Positions 16,418-24,286 of a stretch of 64,000 bases of DNA are shown here, in pieces (positions within the stretch are counted from its first letter, which is position 1; each line of letters begins with the position of its first letter). Source of the stretch: Arthrobacter ramosus. Its GTDB lineage: Bacteria > Actinomycetota > Actinomycetes > Actinomycetales > Micrococcaceae. The stretch covers positions 4,898,001 through 4,962,000 of the forward strand of contig NZ_BAAAWN010000001.1 in assembly GCF_039535095.1 (NCBI RefSeq), in the 5' to 3' direction. The notes beneath the pieces are model-generated. The model saw only the letters and a list, made by a program, of their open reading frames with translations, did no database searches and was not told where the DNA came from. The position numbers and the translations under genes are program-made.

Positions 16418-17761
16418 GTGCCTCAAACAGTGATCCGTCCCACCGCGCCCTCCACTGCCCGCGAGATCCTGCGCCTGGCTGTCCCCGCCTTTGGGGCGCT
16501 CATCGCCGAACCCCTCTTCCTTTTGGCCGACTCCGCCATTGTGGGCCACCTTGGCGTCCCCCAGCTCGCGGGCGTGGGACTGGCCTCCACCCTGCTGTAC
16601 ACCGCCGTCGGACTTATGGTGTTTCTGGCATATTCGACAACTCCCGCTGTGGCACGGGCCATCGGGGACGGGAAGCTCGCCAAAGCGCTGGCCGCAGGGC
16701 GCGACGGCGTCTGGCTGGCCTTGCTGCTGGGCACCGTCCTCGCGGTGGCTGGCTTCTTCGCTGCTGAGCCGCTGGTCGGGTTGTTTGGAGCCAGCGGCGA
16801 GGTGCGGGCATACGCCGTCGACTATCTGCGCTGGTCCATGCCGGGACTCGTCGCCATGCTGCTGATCTTCGCTGGCACCGGCGTCTTGCGCGGACTGCAG
16901 GACACCCGCACCCCCTTGGTGGTCGCAACGGCGGGGTTCGCCGTGAACATTGGCCTCAACGTGGTCCTGGTCTACGGGCTGCACTTGTCCGTGGCGGGGT
17001 CAGCAATCGGCACCAGCATTGCTCAATGGGCCATGGCCGCCGTGTATCTGGTGATGGTGGGACGGAATGCCCGCCGCCACGGCGTTTCGCTGCGCCCGGA
17101 CTGGCGTGGAATCCGAGCGATGACCACCGTGGGGTCATGGCTCATGCTCCGCACCCTCAGCCTGCGTTTGGCGATCCTGGCCACGGTCCTGGTGGTTACT
17201 TCCCAAGGGTCCGTGAACCTCGCCGCGCACCAGCTCGCGATGACCATTTTCTCCTTCCTCGCCTTCGCCCTGGACGCCTTGGCGATTGCTGCGCAGGCCC
17301 TCATCGGCAAGGAACTCGGAGCTTCCCATCCGGCGAGGGCGCGCGAACTCACCCGCACGATGATCCGCTGGGGCGTGGGCTTCGGTGTGGTGACCGGCGT
17401 GCTCCTGGCAGTGGCCGCTCCGTGGGCCGGCTTCCTCTTTACCTCCGACGCCGGCGTTCAGTCCGCGCTCACAGCGGCACTGTGGGTACTCGCCGTCGGG
17501 CAGCCGCTCGCGGGTTACATCTTCGTTCTTGACGGGGTCCTGATCGGCGCGGGCGATGCCCGCTACCTGGCGATTGCCGGCGTCGTGAACCTCGCGGTAT
17601 ATCTGCCGCTTTTGGTGGCAGTCTACTTGACCAGGCCCGACGGCGCGGCGGGGCTCGTGTGGCTCTGGGTCGCGTTCGGGCTGGGGTACATGATGGCGCG
17701 CGGGGTCACTCTGGGGCTGCGGGCCCGCTCTGACAAATGGATGGTCCTCGGTTCGCACTAA
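16418..17761 (+). CDS. MATE family efflux transporter (DinF-like)
   Basis: A 447-residue transporter with 12 hydrophobic segments that would export drugs or metabolites by cation exchange. It matches the DinF-like branch of the MATE family: LAVPAFGALIAEPLFLLADSAIVGHLG runs from about residue 16, with GLQDTRTPL near 160 and a matching second half (about 235-445). The start is GTG at 16418. The next gene follows after 9 bases, so the two may be co-transcribed. The substrate cannot be told from sequence. Confidence 0.9.
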   Translation: MPQTVIRPTAPSTAREILRLAVPAFGALIAEPLFLLADSAIVGHLGVPQLAGVGLASTLLYTAVGLMVFLAYSTTPAVARAIGDGKLAKALAAGRDGVWLALLLGTVLAVAGFFAAEPLVGLFGASGEVRAYAVDYLRWSMPGLVAMLLIFAGTGVLRGLQDTRTPLVVATAGFAVNIGLNVVLVYGLHLSVAGSAIGTSIAQWAMAAVYLVMVGRNARRHGVSLRPDWRGIRAMTTVGSWLMLRTLSLRLAILATVLVVTSQGSVNLAAHQLAMTIFSFLAFALDALAIAAQALIGKELGASHPARARELTRTMIRWGVGFGVVTGVLLAVAAPWAGFLFTSDAGVQSALTAALWVLAVGQPLAGYIFVLDGVLIGAGDARYLAIAGVVNLAVYLPLLVAVYLTRPDGAAGLVWLWVAFGLGYMMARGVTLGLRARSDKWMVLGSH

Positions 17762-17770
17762 ACTGGACTG

Positions 17771-18325
17771 GTGACTCTCCCCACCTCTTCAGCGACTTCA
17801 TCCACGCCTACAGCAGCCGGTCTCTGGAAGCCCGTACTTCTCCGCGCCGGTGCTGCGCTGGTGTTTGGAGCCGTGACCGTCTTCTGGGGCTCGCCATCCG
17901 TTCACGTTCTGGCCTGGGCCACCGGGCTCTACCTGCTCGCAACCGCGGGCGCCGCGTTCCTGGCTGCGAGTGTTCCCGCGGCCGCGGCCGCCGTCGTTGG
18001 CCTGGCAGGAGTGGGCGCCTTGATTACGCAGTCCGACACAGGTGCCGCCGTTTCCGCGCTCGTAGGATTGCTGGTGCTCGGGGCGTTTGAACTGGTCCAG
18101 GGATTCCGGCAGCGCAGACGGCACGTGCTCGCCCGAGACTGGATCATTTCCGGTGTGGTGGGCATCGGCACCGCCGTTGCCTTGCCGTTCTTCATCGGCC
18201 TTGGAGCGCACGCGCTTCTCGGTGTTGCCGGTGGCGGCGCCATCATCTCGGGAGTCTTGTGGATGCTGTCCGGGCTGAGCCTGCGGCACGATGGGCGAAC
18301 CCCCTCCGCCGAGGCCGTAAACTAG
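17771..18325 (+). CDS. hypothetical membrane protein
   Basis: A 184-residue protein of unknown function with six hydrophobic segments at about residues 23-42, 47-66, 70-88, 92-112, 130-148 and 152-172. The pattern of three helix pairs recalls HdeD/DUF308-type membrane proteins, but I cannot assign it firmly. GTG start. It follows the MATE gene by 9 bases and precedes another small membrane protein gene by 67 bases. Confidence 0.7.
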   Translation: MTLPTSSATSSTPTAAGLWKPVLLRAGAALVFGAVTVFWGSPSVHVLAWATGLYLLATAGAAFLAASVPAAAAAVVGLAGVGALITQSDTGAAVSALVGLLVLGAFELVQGFRQRRRHVLARDWIISGVVGIGTAVALPFFIGLGAHALLGVAGGGAIISGVLWMLSGLSLRHDGRTPSAEAVN

Positions 18326-18392
18326 TAGTCGTACGTTCTACCCTGCGTAGAACTCTCAAGGCGCGCACGGCGCCAGCACCCACATTGGAGGA

Positions 18393-18743
18393 ATGACCTT
18401 GGCTGACCAGAAACCAAGAGAGCCGCGCAAGATGCGGACCTCGGTGAAGGGACCGCTGATGTTCTCCGCGTTTTGGGGCGTCGTGATCTTCTTCGCCGTG
18501 CTGATCTTCGCCTCCGGCGGCAGCGCCCGCACTCCGCGCTTTGACCTCGCCTTTACCGGTGCCGGCATCGCCTTCATTGTGAGCCTCGTCCTCGCTGCGA
18601 TGCTTTCCATGAGCCACAAGGAAAACGCCGAACACCTCGGCAAGGGCTCAGGCGTCAACCTGAGCTCCAGGAAGCCGGGCCAGGGTCACGGTTCTGCGGC
18701 CCCCCATGCGGTCAGCGAAACGGAAACGCCGGACGCCGACTAG
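18393..18743 (+). CDS. hypothetical small membrane protein
   Basis: A 116-residue protein with a charged N-terminus, two membrane segments (about 25-45 and 55-75) and a hydrophilic C-terminal tail rich in Ser, Gly and His. No family is recognised. The start ATG has GGAGG immediately upstream (TTGGAGGA). It is convergent with the CGNR regulator gene across palindromic element B copy 2. Confidence 0.7.
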   Translation: MTLADQKPREPRKMRTSVKGPLMFSAFWGVVIFFAVLIFASGGSARTPRFDLAFTGAGIAFIVSLVLAAMLSMSHKENAEHLGKGSGVNLSSRKPGQGHGSAAPHAVSETETPDAD

Positions 18744-18762
18744 GCCGTCGTAGTCTTTTTTC

Positions 18763-18864
18763 GTGTCACGCCACGCAACTTTTTGCCGGCTGGCCACCGC
18801 AGCAACCCCGGAAACTCGCGGCAGGCCGCCGTCGTGCGCTCTGAAAAGTTGCACGGCGTGACAC
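18763..18864. repeat. intergenic palindromic element, family B, copy 2
   Basis: A 102-base element bounded by GTGTCACGCCACGCAACTTT(T) at 18763-18783 and its near-perfect complement (A)AAAGTTGCACGGCGTGACAC at 18844-18864, 19 of 21 positions pairing. It shares its ends and the CCCCGGAAA core with the element at 6039-6136. It fills the gap between two convergent genes, so it can also act as a bidirectional terminator, with T-runs on both outer sides of the inner stem. Confidence 0.85.
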
Positions 18865-18875
18865 CCTCGCCCGAC

Positions 18876-19424
18876 TCACTCCGTACCTGAGGCTTTCCGG
18901 GCCCGGTAGGCCGCGACGTGTGTTCGGTTGGCACAGTTGCCGGTGTCGCAATAGAGCTTGGAACGGTTGCGGCTCAGGTCCAACACGACGGCGTCGCAAT
19001 CGTCCGCCGCGCACACCCGCAGGCGATCCATTTCCTTGCTACGGATGACGTCCACGAGTGCCATGGCAGCTTCGGTGCCCATGCGTTCCGCAAGGGGCGC
19101 TTCAGGGGTGGTTGCGTGCAAGTGCCAATCCCAATGATCGTGCTTGACCAATTGGGGGAGTGCGCGTGCGTCGGTGAGGAGCTGGTTGACGGCCTTTGCG
19201 GCCGCGTCCTCGTCGGATGTCCACAGGGAAGCCAGCTGGCTCCGCAGTCGCTTCACGCTGGTCAATTCGGCCTCGGTTCCCTCCCTCGTCCCCGTGAATT
19301 CTTCCGCGTCGAGGAAGGCGTGGAGCTCGGCGACACTCGTGAGCGATTCGGTGCCGTTGGCGGCCGAATTGATCAAATTGACCACGCTTCGAAGCGCCAC
19401 TTCAGTGTCAGGTGCAAAAAGCAC
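18876..19424 (-). CDS. CGNR zinc finger transcriptional regulator
   Basis: A 182-residue protein with the ABATE-type N-terminal domain (about 1-125) and a C-terminal CGNR zinc finger (about 130-180). Four Cys are in LRVCAADDCDAVVLDLSR and LYCDTGNCANRTHVAAYRAR, the family signature with the motif ending CANR in place of CGNR. These proteins are thought to be DNA-binding regulators, often of a neighbouring gene. It is divergent from the EamA exporter gene with 70 bases between starts, which makes that gene its likely target. Confidence 0.85.
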   Translation of the reverse strand: MLFAPDTEVALRSVVNLINSAANGTESLTSVAELHAFLDAEEFTGTREGTEAELTSVKRLRSQLASLWTSDEDAAAKAVNQLLTDARALPQLVKHDHWDWHLHATTPEAPLAERMGTEAAMALVDVIRSKEMDRLRVCAADDCDAVVLDLSRNRSKLYCDTGNCANRTHVAAYRARKASGTE

Positions 19425-19494
19425 TTTGACTCCTTACATCTCTCGGGAGTAGTGTCAGCAGCGTAACCCATTTTACTCCTGACAGGAGGCTGCT
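19425..19494. promoter_or_regulatory. divergent promoter between CGNR regulator and EamA exporter
   Basis: The 70-base gap contains the inverted pair GTCAGCAGC and GGCTGCTGTGTC and a second pair ACTCC and GGGAGT. These would suit binding of a dimeric regulator such as the adjacent CGNR protein. The EamA ribosome binding site CAGGAGG is at its right end. Confidence 0.35.
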
Positions 19495-20526
19495 GTGTCA
19501 GCTGCAACAAACCGGGCTGGTGCTGCGGGCTTCATGGCGTCGGGCTTGGGGCTCGCGCTCTTTTCCTCAGCGGTCTTCGGCTTGTCCGGCTCGTTCGCCA
19601 AGTCCCTCCTGGAGACCGGGTGGACCCCCGGCGCGGCAGTTGCCATCCGGTTGAGCGGTGCTGCACTTATCTTGGCGATCCCGGCCGTCGTCGCTCTCCG
19701 GGGCCGTTGGCACCAGCTCAAGGACAACTGGCTCACCATCCTGCTATTCGGTGTGATCGGCGTTGCAGCATGCCAGCTTTTCTACTTCAATGCGGTGTCA
19801 AGGCTGTCCGTGGGGGTCGCGCTCCTGCTCGAATACCTCGCGCCAACCATGATCGTCCTGTGGCTGTGGGCCGCGAGTCGACGCCGGCCCCGGGCCCTCA
19901 CCGCCATCGGAACGCTGCTTTCCCTCGGCGGACTCGTCCTGGTGCTTGATCTCACCGGCTCCGTGAAGGTGGACTTCGTCGGGGTCCTGTGGGGCATGGC
20001 CGCGGCCGTCTGCCTGGTCATCTACTTCTTTATCACAGCCAAACAGAACGAGACGCTGCCGCCCATAGTGCTGGCTTCCGGCGGTCTCATGGCTGGTTCA
20101 GTCCTCATCTGGATTGCCGGCGGAACCGGCCTGGTGTCCATGACCTTCGCCACCGCGGACACACAGCTAGGGCCGTGGACCACGCCGTGGTGGGTCTCGA
20201 TCGCCGGCCTCGTCATCCTGTCCACCGTGCTGTCCTACGTCACGGGGATCATGGCAGCACGAAGCCTCGGTTCCAAGGTGGCATCCTTTGTCTCGCTCAC
20301 GGAAGTGTTGTTCGCCGTAGTGTGGGCCTGGCTGTTGCTGGCCGAATTGCCCGGAGCCATCCAACTCGTGGGCGGGGCACTCATCGTGTGCGGAGTGGTC
20401 TTGGTGCGAATCGACGAGCTGCGCGCCGACAAGCGTGATGCCCTGGAGCCCGGTAAAGACCATGCTGCCCTGGAGCTTGACCACGCGAACGACGTCGAGC
20501 CGGTTCCTTCCGAGAGGGTCCTCTAA
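19495..20526 (+). CDS. EamA/DMT family exporter
   Basis: A 343-residue membrane protein with ten hydrophobic segments in two EamA repeats (about 15-145 and 160-300), typical of the drug/metabolite transporter superfamily such as RhtA. The pattern FGLSGSFAKSLLETGWTPGA begins near residue 23 and ALLLEYLAPTMIVLWLW near 108. It probably exports amino acids or other metabolites. The C-terminal 40 residues are hydrophilic. GTG start at 19495 preceded by GGAGG. Probably regulated by the divergent CGNR protein. Confidence 0.87.
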   Translation: MSAATNRAGAAGFMASGLGLALFSSAVFGLSGSFAKSLLETGWTPGAAVAIRLSGAALILAIPAVVALRGRWHQLKDNWLTILLFGVIGVAACQLFYFNAVSRLSVGVALLLEYLAPTMIVLWLWAASRRRPRALTAIGTLLSLGGLVLVLDLTGSVKVDFVGVLWGMAAAVCLVIYFFITAKQNETLPPIVLASGGLMAGSVLIWIAGGTGLVSMTFATADTQLGPWTTPWWVSIAGLVILSTVLSYVTGIMAARSLGSKVASFVSLTEVLFAVVWAWLLLAELPGAIQLVGGALIVCGVVLVRIDELRADKRDALEPGKDHAALELDHANDVEPVPSERVL

Positions 20527-20566
20527 ACCCGACCCTTAATGGGGGGCCGGGGCCTAGCATGTTGAT

Positions 20567-20839
20567 ATGTGCCGGAATATTCACACCCTCCACAACTTCG
20601 AGCCACGAGCCACCTCGGCGGAGGTGGAAGCCGCAGCCCTGCAATACGTACGAAAGATCAGTGGCACCACCAAGCCGTCCAAGGTAAACGAGGAGGCCTT
20701 CGCCGAGGCTGTCCATGAGATCGCGCATATCACCCAGCATCTGCTCGATTCCCTCGTGACCCATGCGCCAGCGCGCAACCGCGACGAGGAGGCGGCCAAG
20801 GCCAGGGCCCGGGCGGCCGTTCGTTTCGGAACGGCCTAG
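20567..20839 (+). CDS. DUF2277 family protein
   Basis: A 90-residue protein of the DUF2277 family, function unknown. The family signature MCRNI(H)TLHNFEPRAT at the N-terminus is complete, and the conserved VRKISGTTKPSKVNEEAF follows near residue 28. It is cytosolic and has no membrane segment. It stands alone between the EamA gene and the convergent copper operon, with a palindromic element directly after the stop. Confidence 0.88.
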   Translation: MCRNIHTLHNFEPRATSAEVEAAALQYVRKISGTTKPSKVNEEAFAEAVHEIAHITQHLLDSLVTHAPARNRDEEAAKARARAAVRFGTA

Positions 20840-20844
20840 CCTCC

Positions 20845-20910
20845 GCAAACTGACTGGCAGTTGTTGCCGTTCTCACGCCGGATAACGACAACAACTGCTA
20901 GCTAGTTGGG
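20845..20910. repeat. intergenic palindromic element, family A, copy 1
   Basis: A 66-base element. The arms GCAGTTGTTGCCGTT (20856-20870) and AACGACAACAACTGC (20884-20898) pair with one mismatch, and outer AACT/AGTT pairs extend the stem past a short internal loop. The 3' segment AACGACA-x-AACTGC-x-AGCTAGTTGGG also occurs at 38156-38182. It starts 6 bases after the DUF2277 stop in a convergent gap. Confidence 0.75.
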
Positions 20911-20934
20911 TGGGCAGTTGGGTGGCGGTGGGGA

Positions 20935-23565
20935 CTACTTTGCGAACGAGCGCAACCGCAGCGAATTCGCGACCACCAGGACCGAGCTCGCAGCCATGGC
21001 CGCACCGGCGATCATCGGGTTGAGCAAACCAAGGGCTGCCACGGGGATACCGATGGCGTTGTAGAAGAACGCCCAGAACAAGTTTGTCTTGATGGTGGAG
21101 AGCGTCTTCCGGGACAGCTCGATGGCTTGCACCAGCTGGCCGAGGTCGCTGCCCATCACGGTCAGATCCGAGGCCTCGATGGCCACATCCGTGCCCGATC
21201 CCATTGCGATGCCAAGGTCGGCTTGCGCCAGCGCTGCGGCGTCGTTGACCCCGTCCCCGGCCATGGCCACGGTGGAGCCCCGGGACTGAAGCTTCCGCAC
21301 CGCGTCCACTTTGCCTTCCGGCAGGACCCCCGCGAAAACGTCTTCCGGGGCGATCCCGACGGCGGCGGCCACCTGGGCGGCGACGGCGGCGTTGTCTCCG
21401 GTCAGCAGCAGAGGGCGAATCCCGAGTTCCTTGAGCTTCGCGATGGCTGCGGCCGAACCGGGTTTGACGGTGTCCCTTAGCGTGACTATTCCAGCGGGAT
21501 TCCCGTCCACAGCAACCCAGATGGCAGTAGCGCCACCAGCTTCCTCAGTGGCCAGTGCCTGGCGTTGTGCGTCGTCAGGGAAGATCCCGTTGTGTTCCAA
21601 CCAGCCGGTCCTGCCGGCCACGACCGTTCGCTCAGCTCCGTTTCCGGCTCCGTTCAGCGCAACCATCCCCCGGACTCCGCCGCCCGGGGCGGAACTGAAG
21701 TCCTTCACAGCGGGGAGCGGGCCGGCGTCGGGCATTGCGGACTTGGCGGCAGCGGCAATGGCGTGGGCGATGGGGTGCTCCGACGCTGCCTCGACGGCGC
21801 CGGCGAGGGACAGGACGTCGGCGGGGGAGTGGCCGTTCAAAGCCAAGGTGTGTCCAACGGCGAGCTTGCCGCTGGTGACGGTTCCGGTCTTGTCCAGCAG
21901 GATGGCGTCCACCGTGCGCGTATCTTCAAGCACCTGGGGGCCCTTGATGAGGATGCCGAGCTGCGCGCCCCGACCGGTCCCGGTCAAGAGGCCAACGGGA
22001 GTCGCGAGCCCAAGCGCACACGGGCAGGCAATCACGAGCACCGCCACGGCAGCCGTGAACGAGGCATTGAGGTCCCCGCCCAGGGCGAGCCAGAGTACGA
22101 AGGTAACGACGGCGATGACCAGTACGACCGGAACGAAGACGGCGCTGATGCGATCAGCGAGCCGTGCAATCGGGGCTTTGCCCGTCTGCGCCTGGCTGAC
22201 CAAACGCCCCATTTGCGCCAGCGTAGTGTCGGAACCGACTCGTGTCGCGCGGACCAGCAGGCGGCCCGAAGTATTGATGGTGGCGCCCGTGACCTGGTTT
22301 CCCGGTCCGACCTCCACCGGCACGGATTCACCGGTGACCAATGAGGCATCCACAGCAGATGAACCGCTCGTCACCAGGCCGTCAGTGGCGATCTTCTCTC
22401 CCGGTCGAACCACGAAGACGTCCCCCGCCACGAGTTGCTCGGCCGGGATCTTGTGCTCGACGCCGTCGCGCAGCACCGTTGCGTCCTTGGCTCCAAGATT
22501 CAGCAGGGCCTTGAGGGCATCGCCGGCCTTCGCTTTGGCGTTGGCCTCTAGATAGCGGCCCAGAAGCAGGAACGTGGTGACCACGGCCGCAACTTCGAAG
22601 TACAGCCCGCCGCTCACGCCTCCCATGGTCTCCATGCCGGGGTGTTCAGTCATCATGGGGTTGGCAAAGAGCTGCCACGCAGAGTAGAGGTACGCGGCCA
22701 GGACACCAATGGAGACCAGCGTGTCCATGGTCGAGGCGAAATGGCGCGCGTTGATGGCGGCGGCCCGGTGGAAGGGCCAGGCAGCCCACGTCACAACAGG
22801 AAGGGCCAGCAACGCGGCGACCCAACCCCACTGGGGGAATTGCAGTGCCGGAATCATCGAGATGGCGAAGACCGGGACCGTCAGTATGGCAGCAGCGATG
22901 AGTCTTGGACGCAATTTCGATGCAGCTGGTCCGTGGTGCATGTGGTCGGCGTGGGTGCGCGCATCGTGGCCGCCTTGCGCGCCGTGGTCGCCTTGCGCGC
23001 CAGCGGCGCCATGGTTAGCGTGGTCGCCTGCCGCGGCGCCACGGGCCACATGCTCTGCGTGCTCGGTCGTTCCTCCCTTAGACGCACGCTGCCGCATGCC
23101 CCCCGCGTCGCCACTGTGGTCATGGAGCCACTCGTTGTGGTCGCTATCGCTGTGGTTATGTTCAGGTCCGCCGTGGTCACCCGGGCTGCCTTCGGTGCCG
23201 GACTCGATCGCGGGGCCGGTATGCGGCAGCGCGCGTCTAAGCGACGGAGGAGCGAGCGCGCCGAGCATATCGGTTTCGCGATCGTGGGCGTGCTCGTGGG
23301 TCTGGGATGTAGGGCCGGGCCTGGATTCGCGGATCCAGGCTTTGTAGCCCGTTGCGTTCACTGTGTCCACGATTTGTTGGTCCGTGACGTTATCCGGGAC
23401 TGTTACCTGGGCTGATTCGAGGGGGAGGTTGACTGAAGCCTCCACGCCGTCGAGCTTGCCCAGTTTCCGCTCTAAGCGCGCCACGCATGATGCGCATGTC
23501 ATGCCCTCGATGTCGAGTTCGATGATGCGCGTGCCCATTTGGTGAAGGATGTCGTGATTGCTCAC
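20935..23565 (-). CDS. copA: copper-exporting P-type ATPase with His-rich insert
   Basis: An 876-residue P1B-type ATPase that pumps Cu(I) out of the cytosol. An N-terminal HMA domain has GMTCASC near residue 20. The membrane part has CPC in ACPCALGLATP near 515, the phosphorylation site DKTGTVTSG near 557, SEHPIAHAI near 605, the hinge GDGVNDAAALAQADLG near 770, and YNAIG plus MAASS in the last helices, which together define copper specificity. Odd: between the HMA domain and the first helix (about residues 75-205) lies an insert with some twenty His, many in D-H, E-H or H-x-H pairs, likely an extra metal-binding tail. It is the last gene of csoR-copZ-copA. Confidence 0.95.
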   Translation of the reverse strand: MSNHDILHQMGTRIIELDIEGMTCASCVARLERKLGKLDGVEASVNLPLESAQVTVPDNVTDQQIVDTVNATGYKAWIRESRPGPTSQTHEHAHDRETDMLGALAPPSLRRALPHTGPAIESGTEGSPGDHGGPEHNHSDSDHNEWLHDHSGDAGGMRQRASKGGTTEHAEHVARGAAAGDHANHGAAGAQGDHGAQGGHDARTHADHMHHGPAASKLRPRLIAAAILTVPVFAISMIPALQFPQWGWVAALLALPVVTWAAWPFHRAAAINARHFASTMDTLVSIGVLAAYLYSAWQLFANPMMTEHPGMETMGGVSGGLYFEVAAVVTTFLLLGRYLEANAKAKAGDALKALLNLGAKDATVLRDGVEHKIPAEQLVAGDVFVVRPGEKIATDGLVTSGSSAVDASLVTGESVPVEVGPGNQVTGATINTSGRLLVRATRVGSDTTLAQMGRLVSQAQTGKAPIARLADRISAVFVPVVLVIAVVTFVLWLALGGDLNASFTAAVAVLVIACPCALGLATPVGLLTGTGRGAQLGILIKGPQVLEDTRTVDAILLDKTGTVTSGKLAVGHTLALNGHSPADVLSLAGAVEAASEHPIAHAIAAAAKSAMPDAGPLPAVKDFSSAPGGGVRGMVALNGAGNGAERTVVAGRTGWLEHNGIFPDDAQRQALATEEAGGATAIWVAVDGNPAGIVTLRDTVKPGSAAAIAKLKELGIRPLLLTGDNAAVAAQVAAAVGIAPEDVFAGVLPEGKVDAVRKLQSRGSTVAMAGDGVNDAAALAQADLGIAMGSGTDVAIEASDLTVMGSDLGQLVQAIELSRKTLSTIKTNLFWAFFYNAIGIPVAALGLLNPMIAGAAMAASSVLVVANSLRLRSFAK

Positions 23566-23573
23566 ATTGGCCC

Positions 23574-23813
23574 CTAGGCCTCGTTGGCGACTACCAGGTA
23601 GCCGGCTTCGGCGACGGCTTCGCCGATTTCGGACGGCGACAATTCCTGGGTGGAGGTGATGGTGACGGTGGAGATTCCGCCGGCATTCAGATCGATCTCG
23701 ACATTCTCCACTCCCGCCAAGGACTCGATTTCCTCGCTGACTGCTGAAACGCAGTGCCCGCAGGTCATGCCGGAAACGCTGACGTTCGTCTGGATGGTGG
23801 CGGTGTGGCCCAT
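23574..23813 (-). CDS. copZ: copper chaperone CopZ-like HMA protein
   Basis: A 79-residue cytosolic copper chaperone with a single HMA domain. The metal site is SGMTCGHC near residue 15 and the fold is complete (VENVEIDLNAGG and the C-terminal EAGYLVV). The open frame extends to 23888, but the ATG at 23813 has AAGGAG eight bases upstream and gives the standard length. It lies 8 bases before copA and 50 after csoR, so it would be induced with them and hand Cu(I) to CopA. Confidence 0.93.
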   Translation of the reverse strand: MGHTATIQTNVSVSGMTCGHCVSAVSEEIESLAGVENVEIDLNAGGISTVTITSTQELSPSEIGEAVAEAGYLVVANEA

Positions 23814-23862
23814 GGCGTGCTCCTTGGTGGTGAGTTGAATCGTGTGGTGAGTGCTTGCGGGG

Positions 23863-24213
23863 TTACCGCAGCAGGCGCCCGATGGCATCGGCAGCCTCCT
23901 TGACCTTGATGTCGATTTGCTCAGCGCGCACGACGGGATCGGACTCGGAGGCGGCTCCGACGACGCAGTGCCCGATGTGCTCCTCCACGAGCCCGAGGCT
24001 CACGGCATGCAGCGCCTTCGTGACTGCCGAGACTTGCGTGAGGATGTCGATGCAGTATTTGTCCTCTTCCACCATGCGCGCAATACCGCGTACTTGGCCC
24101 TCGATCCGCTTGAGGCGCCGCAAGTATGCGTCCTTGTTGGGAGAGTAGCCGTGTTGGCCAACGTTCAAGTCAACCGGGTTCAAATCTGTGGGGTTCACAT
24201 CGATCGTGCTCAT
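23863..24213 (-). CDS. csoR: CsoR family copper-sensing repressor
   Basis: A 116-residue all-helical repressor that leaves DNA on binding Cu(I). The ligands Cys54, His79 and Cys83 are spaced 25 and 4 residues apart as in known CsoR proteins (Cys36, His61, Cys65), seen in DKYCIDIL and LVEEHIGHC. LRRLKRIEGQVRGIARM near residue 31 is the DNA-contacting first helix. The 20 residues before it are an extended Asn/Asp-rich tail. Two perfect CsoR-type palindromes lie just upstream (24226-24265), so the operon is autorepressed. Confidence 0.95.
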   Translation of the reverse strand: MSTIDVNPTDLNPVDLNVGQHGYSPNKDAYLRRLKRIEGQVRGIARMVEEDKYCIDILTQVSAVTKALHAVSLGLVEEHIGHCVVGAASESDPVVRAEQIDIKVKEAADAIGRLLR

Positions 24214-24225
24214 GCTGCAAAGGTA

Positions 24226-24265
24226 TACCCCCTGGGGGTATTAAATCAAGTACCCCCAGGGGGTA
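24226..24265 (-). promoter_or_regulatory. double CsoR operator
   Basis: Two perfect palindromes, TACCCCCTGGGGGTA at 24226-24240 and TACCCCCAGGGGGTA at 24251-24265, are centred 25 bases apart upstream of csoR. They match the known CsoR consensus of the TACCCCC-x-GGGGGTA type. The spacing of about 2.5 helical turns would place two tetramers side by side. Confidence 0.93.
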
Positions 24266-24286
24266 TGCCCCGTGGACCGGCCGACA

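Noticed and set aside
22642..23415. 257-codon plus-strand frame opposite the CopA linker
   Set aside because: Antisense to the His-rich region; His codons on one strand produce Val/Met-rich frames on the other.
24226..24265. Intrinsic terminator of the EAL or csoR gene
   Set aside because: The palindromes match the known CsoR consensus exactly, lie at the csoR promoter and lack T-runs.
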